Part shown: positions 16,486 through 25,197 of the stretch, piece after piece
Layout of the letters: each line of letters begins with the position of its first letter
How positions within the stretch are numbered: position 1 is the first letter of the stretch
From: DTKY01 sp037440765
GTDB lineage: Bacteria; Acidobacteriota; Terriglobia; Bryobacterales; Bryobacteraceae
Assembly (NCBI GenBank): GCA_037440765.1
Contig: JBBITL010000035.1
Span: forward strand, 1 to 43,969
Length of the DNA: 43,969 bases
Reading direction: 5' to 3'
Notes under the pieces: model-generated
Seen by the model: only the letters and a program-made list of their open reading frames with translations
The model's database searches: none
What the model was told of the DNA's origin: nothing
Position numbers and translations under genes: made by a program

Positions 16486-16803
16486 CCAGAAATCGAAACC
16501 TCGTTACGCCTCCTTCCCGAATCAAATCAGCCGGATAGTCCTCGCCGCGGCCTGGAACTTCGGTCTAAGAAGGGCTGCTGCCGTTTTCGATGACGTCTCC
16601 CTCTTGCGCCGCAGGGCGGAAGTGAGGACCTCTTCGGGCCTTCCACCCCGGCTGCCTGTCGATCTTCTGACGAGGCGGCCTCAAAAGCCGGACTCCCGAC
16701 GCAGGACCTCGTGTCAATCCTGGCGATATTGACCGAGCGCATCGGGCTGAGGCGGCTGGCCGAGCAGTATGCCACCCTGCTGCACCTGCTCTGCCCGGGC
16801 TAA
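16486..16803 (+). other. Gene-poor stretch, probable decayed DNA
   Basis: No gene is supported here. A 70-codon frame at 16594-16803 without a start codon ends at TAA and contains LVSILAILTERIGLRRLAEQ, which looks protein-like but is not recognised. It is in the same frame as the VWFA remnant that follows, so the two may be parts of one dead gene broken by the stop codon. Both lie between the transposase remnant and leuD. Confidence 0.4.
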
Positions 16804-17088
16804 ACCCATGCTTCACTCGATGTCACGCGCGGGATTCTCGACGTTATCCCCCCGGTATGCGCGATGCGGACCCAGACAAGGCAATGCGAGCCCTTGTTGT
16901 CGGGGGCCCGGCGCCTTGCGGATGTCGAGGACGTGTTGAGCGACATCTCAGGTGACGTGCACCACACATATCTGCTGACTTACAGGCCGGCGCCCGCCGG
17001 GGACAAGGGCCGGCGGACCATCCAGTTGTCCGTGCGGCTTCCGCAGCGGGTCACGATCCTGGCAATAGAGGGCTACTTCGCCGACTGA
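16804..17088 (+). pseudogene. 3' remnant of a VWFA-related domain protein
   Basis: The last 70 codons read VEDVLSDISGDVHHTYLLTY, then a dGxxRxI-like stretch (DKGRRTIQLSVRL) and end VTILAIEGYFAD. This matches the C-terminal end of acidobacterial VWFA-related proteins, whose last strands have a YxLxY motif, a spaced RxI motif and a terminal RxGYFA. The von Willebrand A domain itself is absent. A possible internal start is the ATG at 16864, but the fragment is too short to be functional. Its stop overlaps the end of leuD by 16 bases on the other strand. Confidence 0.6.
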
Positions 17089-17699
17089 TTCGGGCAAAGA
17101 GTGTTGAAGGATGCCTCGCGCCGGGTCTCGTAGGCCGCGATGGCTGATTCCTGCAGCAGGATGTAACCCAGTTCGTCCACCCCTTCGAGCATGCACTGCC
17201 TGGCGAAGCTGTCCACGGGGAACGAGATCTGCCTGCCGCCGGGCAAGGTGACGGTTTGGGAGGCAAGGTCCACCTGGATCGTAGCGCCGGGGTCCTGAGC
17301 CACAAGCGTGAACAGCTCGGCGTGGACCTCACGCGGCACAACGATGGGCAGCAGGGAGTTTTTCAGCGCGTTCTGCTTGAAGATGTCGGCGAACGAGGTG
17401 CTGATGACCGCGCGGAAGCCATACTGCGTGAGGGCCCAGGGGGCGTGCTCGCGCGAACTGCCGCAGCCGAAGTTGTCCCCGGCCAGCAGCACGCGGCACT
17501 GCCTGGCCTGAGGCGAGTTAAGGATGAAGCCGGGCCGGGGCTTGCCGTCAGCGTCGTAGCGCCAGTCATGGAAGAGCTGATCACCGAGGCCATCCTTGGA
17601 GACGGTCTTAAGGAAGCGGGCGGGGATGATCTGGTCCGTGTCGATGTTGTCGACGGGAAGCGGAACCATTCTGCTGGAGAACACCGTGAACTTGGTCAT
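17073..17699 (-). CDS. leuD: 3-isopropylmalate dehydratase small subunit LeuD
   Basis: With LeuC it isomerises 2-isopropylmalate to 3-isopropylmalate in leucine synthesis. The 208-residue product has DNIDTDQIIPARFLKTVSKD near the N-terminus and the swivel-domain signature LLAGDNFGCGSSREHAPWAL. The ATG overlaps the leuC stop by four bases, which fixes the start; the frame is open further up inside leuC. It is the last gene of the leftward leuABCD operon. Confidence 0.96.
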   Translation of the reverse strand: MTKFTVFSSRMVPLPVDNIDTDQIIPARFLKTVSKDGLGDQLFHDWRYDADGKPRPGFILNSPQARQCRVLLAGDNFGCGSSREHAPWALTQYGFRAVISTSFADIFKQNALKNSLLPIVVPREVHAELFTLVAQDPGATIQVDLASQTVTLPGGRQISFPVDSFARQCMLEGVDELGYILLQESAIAAYETRREASFNTLCPNQSAK

Positions 17700-19102
17700 A
17701 GCAGTGTCCTCACATCGGTGACAACGCCGGTGACCGCGCAGGCCGCGGCGGTCAGCGGGCTGGCGAGCAGGGTGCGGCCGCCCGGTCCCTGGCGGCCCTC
17801 GAAGTTGCGGTTGGTGGTGGAGACGCTGTACTCGCCCGGCCGCAACTGGTCGCCGTTCATGGCGATGCACATTGAGCAGCCGGACTGGCGCCACTCGGCG
17901 CCGGCCTCGCGGAAGATCGCGTCGAGGCCCTCGGCCTCCGCCAGGCGCTTAACTTCCTGGGATCCGGGAACGATCAGGGTTCGCACGCCGGGGTTCACTT
18001 TGCGGCCCTTCAACACACGCGCGGCGTCCCGGAGATCCGCGAGCCGGCCGTTGGTGCAACTTCCGATGAAGACCACCTGGATGGGGTGGCCTAGCAGCGG
18101 CCGGCCAGGCTGCAAGTCCATGTAACGTAGGGCCTTGGAGAGGGAATCTCGCACCAGTACGTCTTTGGCCCGGGCCGGGTCCGGCACGGCCGCCGTCACG
18201 GGCATCGCCATTGCGGGGCTGGTCCCGTACGTGATCATCGGCTCCAGTTTCGCGGCGTCGAGCGTCACGGTGCGGTCGTAGGTTGCACCCTCATCGGTCG
18301 GGAGGCGCCTCCAGCGGTCCAGCGCCGAGTTCCACTCAGCGCCCCGCGGGGCATAGGGCCGGCCGTGGATGAACTGGAACGTCGTGTCGTCGGGCGCCAT
18401 GAGGCCGGCGCGCGCGCCCGCCTCAATCGACATATTGCAGACCGTCATGCGTTCTTCCATTGAGAGAGCCCGGATGGTGGCGCCCGTGTACTCGAAAACG
18501 CACCCGGTGGCGCCGCCGGCGCCGATCCTGGCGATCAGCGCCAGGATGATGTCCTTGGCGGTAACTCCCCGGCCCAGTGTCCCGTCCACCACGACCTGGT
18601 ACGTCATGGGCTTGCGCTGGAGCAGGCACTGGGTGGCAAGGACATTCTCCACCTCGCTGGTGCCTATGCCGAAAGCCAGCGCTCCGAAGGCGCCGTGCGT
18701 GGCGGTATGGCTGTCGCCGCAAACCACTGTCATGCCGGGCTGGGTGGCTCCGGACTCCGGCCCCATGACGTGGATCACGCCCTGCCCCGGACTCTTCATG
18801 CCGTGGCAGACCACGCCGAACTCGGCGCAGTTGGCCTCCAGTTGGGCTAACTGCCTGGCTGCCACCGGATCGGCAATGGGCAGGGACCAATCGGTGGTGG
18901 GCACGCTGTGGTCCATGGTCGCCAGGGTCAGGTCCGGCCGGCGGACCTTGAGGCCGCGCCGCCTGAGTCCGTCGAATGCCTGAGGCGAGGTTACCTCATG
19001 GAGCAGATGCAGGTCGATGTAGAGCAACGCGGGAGCGCCCGGTTGCTCGGCTACGACGTGCGAGTCCCAGATCTTCTCGATGATGGTACGAGGTGTTGTC
19101 AT
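17696..19102 (-). CDS. leuC: 3-isopropylmalate dehydratase large subunit LeuC
   Basis: Aconitase-family enzyme holding a [4Fe-4S] cluster. The 468-residue product has YIDLHLLHEVTSPQAF near the N-terminus, VVCGDSHTATHGAFGALAFG, the cluster Cys in FIGSCTNGRLADLRDA, and the pair in SGCSMCIAMN near the C-terminus. MTTPRTIIEKIWDSHV is the normal LeuC start, so the ATG at 19102 is preferred over one ten codons upstream. The 84-base gap to leuB is filled by the palindrome at 19120-19180. Confidence 0.97.
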   Translation of the reverse strand: MTTPRTIIEKIWDSHVVAEQPGAPALLYIDLHLLHEVTSPQAFDGLRRRGLKVRRPDLTLATMDHSVPTTDWSLPIADPVAARQLAQLEANCAEFGVVCHGMKSPGQGVIHVMGPESGATQPGMTVVCGDSHTATHGAFGALAFGIGTSEVENVLATQCLLQRKPMTYQVVVDGTLGRGVTAKDIILALIARIGAGGATGCVFEYTGATIRALSMEERMTVCNMSIEAGARAGLMAPDDTTFQFIHGRPYAPRGAEWNSALDRWRRLPTDEGATYDRTVTLDAAKLEPMITYGTSPAMAMPVTAAVPDPARAKDVLVRDSLSKALRYMDLQPGRPLLGHPIQVVFIGSCTNGRLADLRDAARVLKGRKVNPGVRTLIVPGSQEVKRLAEAEGLDAIFREAGAEWRQSGCSMCIAMNGDQLRPGEYSVSTTNRNFEGRQGPGGRTLLASPLTAAACAVTGVVTDVRTLL

Positions 19103-19119
19103 CAGTTTACACTGGCGAG

Positions 19120-19180
19120 CCCGCTCGCTCACGCTCGTGGTTCTGTGCTCAGCACCGAACCGCGACCGTCAGGGAGCGGG
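19120..19180. repeat. Dispersed palindromic element, copy 1 (leuB-leuC intergenic)
   Basis: Two 30-base arms (19120-19149 and 19151-19180) pair at 25 of 30 positions around a one-base loop, giving a long imperfect hairpin. The right arm contains CGAACCGCGACCGT and AGGGAGCGGG, nearly identical to a second copy at 36268-36329. The element sits in the gap between leuB and leuC and may act as a transcript-stability or attenuation hairpin. It resembles REP-type intergenic palindromes. Confidence 0.8.
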
Positions 19181-19186
19181 TCGCTC

Positions 19187-20269
19187 CTACAAGGCCTTGC
19201 AGACCGCTTCTCCTACTTCTGTAGTTGTGGCCGGTTTGCCGGCGGGCTTCAGGTCCGCCGTCACGCGGCCGCTTACGAGCACAGCTTCCATGGCCCGGCT
19301 CACAGCGTCGGCTTCCTGCTTCAGGCCGAAGCTGTACTCCAGCATGGCTGCAACTGAGCCGATCGCCGCCAGCGGATTGGCCTTGTCCTGCCCCGCGATG
19401 TCCGGCGCCGATCCGTGTACGGGTTCATAGAGACCGGTCCAGGCTCCCGAGGGCCGCCGCTCTCCGATGGACGCTGACGGCAGCATGCCGATGGAGCCGG
19501 CCAGCACCGCCCCCTCGTCACTCAGGATGTCGCCGAACATGTTCTCGGTGACGATGACGTCGAACCGGCGGGGGTTAAGGATCAACTGCATGGCGCAGTT
19601 GTCCACAAGCAGATGGTCGAGTTCAACGTCCGGGAACTCGGGCGCCACCTCGACCACCACCTTGCGCCAGAGCTGTGAAGTTTCCAGCACATTGGACTTG
19701 TCGACGCTGGTCACCTTGCGGCGGCGTCCCCTCGCCAGCTGGAAGGCCATGCGCGCGATGCGCTCGATCTCCCAGCGGCTGTATGTCATGGTGTTGACGC
19801 CGCGGGTTTCCGGGCCGTCCCCCGAGATGCCGCGGGGGGTGCCGTAGTAAAGCCCGCCGGTCAACTCGCGGACGATGATCATGTCCACGCCCTCGACCAG
19901 GTGGTTCTTCAGAGGGGAGGAGTCGAGCAGAGCGGCGTAGGCGCGCACGGGACGGAGATTGGCGTAGACTCCGAGGGCCTTGCGGATGCCGAGGAGTCCC
20001 TTCTCGGGCCGTTTTTCCGGAGGCCAGTTGTCGAACTCGGGCAGGCCGACCGCCCCCATGAGGGTGGCGTCCGCCTCTAATGCCAGCGTGAGGGTATCAT
20101 CCGGGAGCGGTGTCCCCCGTTCATGTATGGCGACGCCGCCGAGCAAGCCTTCGGTGAGTTTGAGGCTGTGGTTGAACCTGGCGGCGACGCACTTCAGAAC
20201 CCGCACCGCCTCACGGGTGACTTCCTGGCCGATCCCATCGCCGGGCAGTACTAATACATTGAGATTCAT
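19187..20269 (-). CDS. leuB: 3-isopropylmalate dehydrogenase LeuB
   Basis: Oxidises and decarboxylates 3-isopropylmalate. The 360-residue product shows VLPGDGIGQEVTREAVRVLK at the start, the substrate/cofactor segments IVRELTGGLYYGTPRG and VTSVDKSNVLETSQLWRK, and the NAD motif VTENMFGDILSDEGAVLAGS. Length is typical. It starts 56 bases after the leuA stop. A TACAAT sequence on the coding strand at 20299-20294 could give an internal promoter. Confidence 0.97.
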   Translation of the reverse strand: MNLNVLVLPGDGIGQEVTREAVRVLKCVAARFNHSLKLTEGLLGGVAIHERGTPLPDDTLTLALEADATLMGAVGLPEFDNWPPEKRPEKGLLGIRKALGVYANLRPVRAYAALLDSSPLKNHLVEGVDMIIVRELTGGLYYGTPRGISGDGPETRGVNTMTYSRWEIERIARMAFQLARGRRRKVTSVDKSNVLETSQLWRKVVVEVAPEFPDVELDHLLVDNCAMQLILNPRRFDVIVTENMFGDILSDEGAVLAGSIGMLPSASIGERRPSGAWTGLYEPVHGSAPDIAGQDKANPLAAIGSVAAMLEYSFGLKQEADAVSRAMEAVLVSGRVTADLKPAGKPATTTEVGEAVCKAL

Positions 20270-20324
20270 GGTGTTTCCAGCGGGGAAATCCTGATTGTAC
20301 CGCGTGCGGAAGGGTTTCCGCAGC

Positions 20325-21488
20325 CTACCTGACGGAGGCGGCGCCTGCTACCTGCTGGGCCAGAGCTGCGATCTCCTCGTCAAGCAGGCCCTTCTTGCGG
20401 TCGGCCATGGCGGTAAAGCGCCGGTAGACCTCGTCGAGTTGCTCCCGGCTGAGTTCGAAGCCGAGGTGCTCGCAGCGGTCCCTGAGCGCATGGCGGCCGC
20501 TGTGCTTGCCGAGCACGAGGCGGCTCTCGGGCACGCCGACCGTCCTGGGGTCCATGATCTCGTAGGTGGTGGGCTCTTTGAGGAAGCCGTCCTGGTGGAT
20601 GCCGGCCTCGTGGGCGAAGGCGTTGCGGCCCACGACGGCCTTGTTCGGCTGCGGGCCGAAGGTGATCAGTTCCGTGAGCAACTGGCTGGCTGGAAAGAGT
20701 TGCTCGGTGCGTATGCCGACCTGGAAGGGCAGGCGGTCCTGCCGCACCCGGATCGCCATGACCAGTTCTTCGAGGGCGCAATTGCCGGCGCGCTCCCCGA
20801 TTCCATTGATGGTGCACTCCACCTGGCGGGCGCCGGCCTGCACGGCAGCCAGCGAGTTGGCTACGGCGAGGCCCAGGTCATTGTGGCAGTGCACGCTGAC
20901 GATGGCGGTATCCCCGAGGGCCCGGACCAGGCGTCCGATCAACTGCCCGTGCTCGTCAGGCGTGGAGTAGCCCACCGTGTCGGGCAGGTTGACGGTCCTC
21001 GCCCCGGCCGACACGGTGGCCTTGGAGACCTGTTCGAGGTACTCCGGGTCGGTGCGCGTGGCATCCTCGGCGGAGAACTCGACGTCGTCCACGTAACGGC
21101 GCGCCAGTTCGACGGCCGCCGCGGCATCCTCCAGCACCTGCTGGCGGGTCTTGCGCAGCTTGTGCTTGAGGTGGATATCGCTGGTCGCGATGAAGGTGTG
21201 AAGCCTTGGTTTCCTGGCCTTCTCAAGAGCGCTGGCGGCGCGTTCGATGTCCAGCGTGCAGGCTCTCGCCAGCGCCGCCACCTGAACGTCGGGGAACGTG
21301 CGGCTGATGGTATCAACCGCCTCGAAGTCCCCCTCCGAAGCAATGGGGAACCCGGCTTCGAGGGTATCGACGCCGAGCTCCACCAGTTTCTTCGCCATGC
21401 GAAGCTTCTCGCTGACGTTCATACTGCATCCGGGCGACTGTTCGCCGTCCCGGAGCGTCGTATCAAAAATCTGTACGCGGTTGGTCAT
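20325..21488 (-). CDS. leuA: 2-isopropylmalate synthase LeuA, short form without regulatory domain
   Basis: First committed enzyme of leucine synthesis, condensing acetyl-CoA with 2-oxoisovalerate. The 387-residue product has the catalytic TIM barrel (FDTTLRDGEQSPGCSMNVSE, the metal-binding HCHNDLGLAVANSLAAVQAG, ECTINGIGERAGN) and the linker subdomains through KHSGRHALRDRCEHLGFELS. It stops after the subdomain helices, where usual bacterial LeuA proteins of about 510-550 residues continue into a leucine-binding domain. The sequence after the stop codon shows no lost domain. Homocitrate synthase is similar in size, but the leuBCD neighbours support LeuA. Confidence 0.92.
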   Translation of the reverse strand: MTNRVQIFDTTLRDGEQSPGCSMNVSEKLRMAKKLVELGVDTLEAGFPIASEGDFEAVDTISRTFPDVQVAALARACTLDIERAASALEKARKPRLHTFIATSDIHLKHKLRKTRQQVLEDAAAAVELARRYVDDVEFSAEDATRTDPEYLEQVSKATVSAGARTVNLPDTVGYSTPDEHGQLIGRLVRALGDTAIVSVHCHNDLGLAVANSLAAVQAGARQVECTINGIGERAGNCALEELVMAIRVRQDRLPFQVGIRTEQLFPASQLLTELITFGPQPNKAVVGRNAFAHEAGIHQDGFLKEPTTYEIMDPRTVGVPESRLVLGKHSGRHALRDRCEHLGFELSREQLDEVYRRFTAMADRKKGLLDEEIAALAQQVAGAASVR

Positions 21489-21511
21489 CGGTTCTGCCAG
21501 CGCTCAAGTCC

Positions 21512-21540
21512 ATTATCGAAGGGAGTCTCAGATTTGACAA
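21512..21540 (-). promoter_or_regulatory. Promoter of the leuABCD operon
   Basis: On the minus strand TTGTCA (21540-21535) is followed by 17 bases and GATAAT (21517-21512), each five of six matches to the sigma-70 consensus with ideal spacing. Transcription would start about 17 bases before the leuA ATG. The AT-rich sequence just upstream holds the likely LysR operator. Confidence 0.8.
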
Positions 21541-21543
21541 ATT

Positions 21544-21566
21544 TATAATTACGTATAGTGCGATAA
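21544..21566. promoter_or_regulatory. Candidate LysR-type operator between leuA and lysR
   Basis: TTAT at 21544-21547 and ATAA at 21563-21566 form a dyad of about 23 bases, directly upstream of the leuA -35 element. This is the position where a LysR-type activator usually binds to activate the target gene and repress its own divergent gene. The dyad is short, so this is a suggestion. Confidence 0.4.
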
Positions 21567-21575
21567 GATAGCCTT

Positions 21576-22451
21576 ATGGAGCTGTATTCGTTGCAGGTTT
21601 TTCAAGCGGTTGCGACGGAGCGAAGCTTCTCGCGGGCGGGGGACAAGCTTCTGCGTACGCAGCCGGCGGTGTCGCTGTCGGTGCAGCGGCTGGAGAGCGA
21701 GCTCGGCGAGAAGCTGCTGGACCGCTCCGGCAAGGAGATACTGCTGACCGACGCCGGACGGATCGTGCTCGAATACGCGCGGCGCTTCGAGAACATGCGG
21801 CGGGAGATGGAGGTTGCGCTGGCCGAACTGCGGGACAACGCGGCCGGGAAGCTGGCGATCGGCGCCAACGAATCGACGACGCTGTACCTGCTGCGGCACA
21901 TACAGCGGTACCGGCGTCTGTACCCCAAGGTGAAGGTGCAGGTGCGGCGCTGCCTGTCGAGCAAGATACCGGACCAGTTGCTGGACGGGGACCTGGAGTT
22001 GGGGGTGATCAGCTACGATCCGGACAACGACAGGCTGCTGGGGACGGTGATCTATACCGACCACCTGGCGTTCGTGGTGTCGCCCGAGCACCGCTTCGCG
22101 GGCCAGGGGGAGGTTTCAATCCGGGAGCTAGGCGCGGAGACCTTCATCGCGCACAATGTCCTTTCGCCCTACAGGGAGCGGGTGCTGCGCGAGTTCCAGC
22201 GGCAGAAGGTGGCGCTGAACATGGACGTGGAGATGCCGACGGTGGAGACGATCCGCCGGCTGGTGCAGCGCAACGAGGGGGTGGCCTTCCTGCCGCGGAT
22301 GTGCGTGGAGCAGGAAGTCGAGCAGGGCACGCTGTGCGAGGTGAAGGTGGCGGAGTTGGAGATGGAGCGCCAGATACGCCTGGTCTACCCCGCCCGCCGC
22401 GCGCTGAGCCACGCCGCCAGGGCGTTTCTGGATGTGGTCAAGGGCAGGTGA
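21576..22451 (+). CDS. LysR-type transcriptional regulator
   Basis: The 291-residue protein has the LysR winged helix-turn-helix at residues 1-60 (LYSLQVFQAVATERSFSRAG, then LRTQPAVSLSVQRLESELGE), a linker helix, and a periplasmic-binding-like effector domain from about residue 90 with a LGVISYDPD strand. It is divergent from leuA with 87 bases between the starts, so it probably controls the leucine operon. The effector cannot be told from the sequence. A weak -10-like TAAGAT ends six bases before the ATG, so its message may be leaderless. Confidence 0.93.
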   Translation: MELYSLQVFQAVATERSFSRAGDKLLRTQPAVSLSVQRLESELGEKLLDRSGKEILLTDAGRIVLEYARRFENMRREMEVALAELRDNAAGKLAIGANESTTLYLLRHIQRYRRLYPKVKVQVRRCLSSKIPDQLLDGDLELGVISYDPDNDRLLGTVIYTDHLAFVVSPEHRFAGQGEVSIRELGAETFIAHNVLSPYRERVLREFQRQKVALNMDVEMPTVETIRRLVQRNEGVAFLPRMCVEQEVEQGTLCEVKVAELEMERQIRLVYPARRALSHAARAFLDVVKGR

Positions 22452-22484
22452 GGGCGGCGCGGTGACTGTCTCTGGCCCCGGCGG

Positions 22485-24710
22485 TCACCGGTTCTCCGGC
22501 AGGAATTCGAGAGTCTTCCTGCTGTTGACCTTGTTGAACTGCATGGGGAAGCTGCGGCCCGCCATGTGGGCTTCCCACTGGTCCCGGTAATGCCTGGAAA
22601 GGGCGTGGCCGGATTGCCCGACCGAGATGTTCAGCAGGGACTGCTCCAGATTGCCGAAGTCCACCACCATCCGCATCGTGGGAGCGAGCGTGAGTCCCGG
22701 GGTCTTCTGCCGGGGCGTCTCCGGCGAGCCGGGCATCAACACCTGCCCGATGTTGAAGTACTTGCCCACCACCGGCAGCCGGCCAACCACCGGGTTGCTC
22801 AGCACCACCCGGTTGAGCCTTCCGTATTCCCACCGGCCGAGGTTGCGGCCTTGCATCCGCCGGCCTTCTTCCAGGGCTTCTGAGAGCGTGTCAAGCAGCA
22901 GCTTGTCGTAATCCTGAAACCAGTCAGCGGGGCGCTGGCGGAGCAGCTTCTCAATCGCCGCGGGCGCAGCCTGGACGTTGTAGACCGGCTGGCTGGCGCC
23001 GGACGCGCGCCTGGCGAGAGCCGCGCGCAGGTGCTGGTAGGTGAGCGTGGTGATCATGGGCGCGGCGTCGCCGGACGTCATCTGACCGTTCCAGCCGTCG
23101 AGCAACTGGACGGCGCCGGCCAGCGCGGGGTAAGACGAAGCGCGCCGGGCGTGCGCCGCCAGAATCTCGCGCGCCAGGAAATGGGCGAAGCCGGAGTAGA
23201 CGTCCGTCTGTATGGAGAGCATCTCCTCGGCCTTCCACTGCTGCTTGGAGCCGAGCAGGTCACGGATCTGGCGATAGCGGTACGGCGCGGCGTAGTAGCC
23301 GCGCACGCGATAGGGGAGATCCGGCGGGAAGGGGTCCTGGTTCGCGGAAACGACGAATCCGCCCGAAGGGTTCAGGACGGAAGGCAGCTTGTCGAAGGGG
23401 ACGTAGCCCTCCCACTCGAACCGGCCGGAAGCGCCGTCCGCCGGAACGCTGCCGTCGGACTTCGTGCGGAGCGGCAGCCGGCCGGCGGCCTGATATCCGA
23501 TGTTGCCGGCGGCGTCCGCATAGACGAAGTTCAGGGCCGGCCCCGGCAGGCGCGCCAGGGCCGCGCGGAACTCCTCCCAGTTGCCGGCGCGGTTCAGGTC
23601 CGCCAGAGGATACTGGAAACCCGCGCTGTCGCCGGCCGTCCAGCGGAGCGTGACGGCGCGGCCGCCGTCGAGTGTCAGCACCGGGCCGTGCCGGGTAACC
23701 CAGACCACCATGTTCTCCGGCGCGCCACCCTTCACCCGAATCAGCTCACGCTCGGCACGCGCCTGCTCCAGGCGTCCGGCGAACTCGTACAGGCCGTTGG
23801 CCGGGTTGAGCCGCTCGACATAGAGATCCTGAGTGTCGGCTTCCAGGCTTGTTATGGACCAGGCCACCCTGCCGTTGTGGCCGATGACGATGCCCGGCAG
23901 CCCCGGCACGGTGACGCCGCTCGCGTTCAGGCGCGGTCCGCGCAGGTGCGTCATGTACCAGACGCTGGGGATGGAAAGCTCCAGGTGCGGGTCGCCGGCC
24001 AGCAGCGGGCGCCCCGATGCGGTGAGCGCGCCGGAGATGGCCCATGCGTTGGAGCCGGGCCGGGTCTCGCCGCCGGTGCCCGAATCATACAGGAAGTTGA
24101 CCTTGGCGGGGTCGCCGCCGGCGAGCAGCATCTCCTTGCGCAGTTCCTGGCGCCAGGAGTTCTCCAGTGTGTGCGCTATGTTGAGGTACACGAGCAGGGA
24201 GTCGGCGACGCTCCAGGGGGCGGGGTCGTAGCCGAGCAGGGTGAATTCCAGCGGCAGGCGGCCCTGGTGGGTCTCCAGAAAGTGGTTCACGCCGCGGGCG
24301 TAGGCGGCCAGCACGGCGCGGTCGGGCGCGGGGAGGCGCCGGGCATACTCCGCGGCGATGCGCGGCATGCGCAGGCGGCGCATGAGCCGGTCCGATTCGA
24401 GCGCGGAGCTTCCCGCGATTTCGGCCAGTTCCCCGGCGGCGTTGCGGCGCAGGGCGTCCATCTGGAAGAGCCGGTCCTGGGCCGTCACATAGCCCTGTAG
24501 GAAGAAGACGTCCGGTTCGTTGGCCGCCAGGATGTGCGGGACGCCGAGCGCGTCACGCGAGACCACGGCGCGCCCGTTGACCGGCGCGCGGAGCTGCCCG
24601 CTGGTGGCGGGCAGCGGCCGCCAGGCGAACCAGTAGACGGCGGCCAGCAGGACGACCAGGGCCGCACCGATGGCGATGTTGACGAACTTGAGGATGCTCC
24701 GGAGCGTCAA
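22485..24710 (-). CDS. Penicillin acylase family hydrolase, membrane anchored
   Basis: N-terminal nucleophile hydrolase of the penicillin/acyl-homoserine-lactone acylase family, 741 residues. A TTG start gives an N-terminal hydrophobic helix (residues 10-30) that is an uncleaved anchor or signal. The alpha-chain part contains GVPHILAANEPDVFFLQGYV and QDRLFQMDALRRNAAGELAE. The spacer ends at RPGSNAWAISG, where Ser220 would be the new N-terminal nucleophile after self-cleavage. The beta chain has GLPGIVIGHNGRVAWSITSL and PGPALNFVYADAAGNIGYQA. The substrate is unknown; amides, peptides or acyl-homoserine lactones are all possible. Minus-strand TAGAAT ends six bases before the TTG. Confidence 0.92.
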   Translation of the reverse strand: MTLRSILKFVNIAIGAALVVLLAAVYWFAWRPLPATSGQLRAPVNGRAVVSRDALGVPHILAANEPDVFFLQGYVTAQDRLFQMDALRRNAAGELAEIAGSSALESDRLMRRLRMPRIAAEYARRLPAPDRAVLAAYARGVNHFLETHQGRLPLEFTLLGYDPAPWSVADSLLVYLNIAHTLENSWRQELRKEMLLAGGDPAKVNFLYDSGTGGETRPGSNAWAISGALTASGRPLLAGDPHLELSIPSVWYMTHLRGPRLNASGVTVPGLPGIVIGHNGRVAWSITSLEADTQDLYVERLNPANGLYEFAGRLEQARAERELIRVKGGAPENMVVWVTRHGPVLTLDGGRAVTLRWTAGDSAGFQYPLADLNRAGNWEEFRAALARLPGPALNFVYADAAGNIGYQAAGRLPLRTKSDGSVPADGASGRFEWEGYVPFDKLPSVLNPSGGFVVSANQDPFPPDLPYRVRGYYAAPYRYRQIRDLLGSKQQWKAEEMLSIQTDVYSGFAHFLAREILAAHARRASSYPALAGAVQLLDGWNGQMTSGDAAPMITTLTYQHLRAALARRASGASQPVYNVQAAPAAIEKLLRQRPADWFQDYDKLLLDTLSEALEEGRRMQGRNLGRWEYGRLNRVVLSNPVVGRLPVVGKYFNIGQVLMPGSPETPRQKTPGLTLAPTMRMVVDFGNLEQSLLNISVGQSGHALSRHYRDQWEAHMAGRSFPMQFNKVNSRKTLEFLPENR

Positions 24711-24749
24711 TCTGCAATTCTAGCGAATGAAGGACCGCAGGCTCACGAA

Positions 24750-25187
24750 TCAAGCCACTTCTTCAACACCTACGACCAGACGTTTGCCGAGCACGTCAAG
24801 GGCTGCCTTGATCCGCGGCAGCTTGGTGGGGTGCCTCGGATCGAGCATCCGCCGTACCTCCTTCTCGTCGCAGCCGAGCTTTCTCGCCAACTGCACGTTG
24901 GCGATTCGAGCCTCACGCATGGCCAGATAGAGGGCCGCCTTCGCCGCCATCGGCGCGGGGACGGGAATCAGCCGCTCGCCCCGCAATGCCCTGGAGGCCC
25001 TCGGGATCTCGCGGCCGCCGGCGATCCTCCCTGCAATCGCCTCTTCCAGGCAATCTGCCGCCTGCCAGAGTGCGTCCTTCTCTCCGCTCCCCTGCGTGAT
25101 CGCCTCAGGAATATCCCGGAAGCTCACCACGACGACTCCCGCCTTCTCCCCGCGCTCAAAACTCGCTGGATACACGAACGTGCGCAC
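24750..25187 (-). CDS. hicB: HicB-type antitoxin with C-terminal helix-turn-helix
   Basis: Antitoxin that binds HicA and represses the pair's promoter. The 145-residue product has a degraded RNase H-like HicB domain (VVVVSFRDIPEAITQGSGEK, then ALWQAADCLEEAIAGRI) and a C-terminal DNA-binding part (REARIANVQLARKLGCDEKE). The GTG at 25187 is preferred because AAGGAGG stands five bases upstream; a TTG six codons earlier is also open. The gap to hicA is ten bases. Confidence 0.87.
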   Translation of the reverse strand: MRTFVYPASFERGEKAGVVVVSFRDIPEAITQGSGEKDALWQAADCLEEAIAGRIAGGREIPRASRALRGERLIPVPAPMAAKAALYLAMREARIANVQLARKLGCDEKEVRRMLDPRHPTKLPRIKAALDVLGKRLVVGVEEVA

Positions 25188-25197
25188 AGCCGCCTCC

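Noticed and set aside
20295..21548. A 417-codon plus-strand frame opposite leuA
   Set aside because: It mirrors leuA and has no family features or ribosome site.
22460..22490. CGGTGAC/GTCACCG dyad at the converging ends of lysR and the acylase gene as a two-way terminator
   Set aside because: The loop is 17 bases, no T run follows, and one arm overlaps the acylase stop codon, so the support is too weak.
23031..24500. A 489-codon plus-strand frame opposite the penicillin acylase gene
   Set aside because: Shadow frame; the minus-strand protein has a complete family signature.
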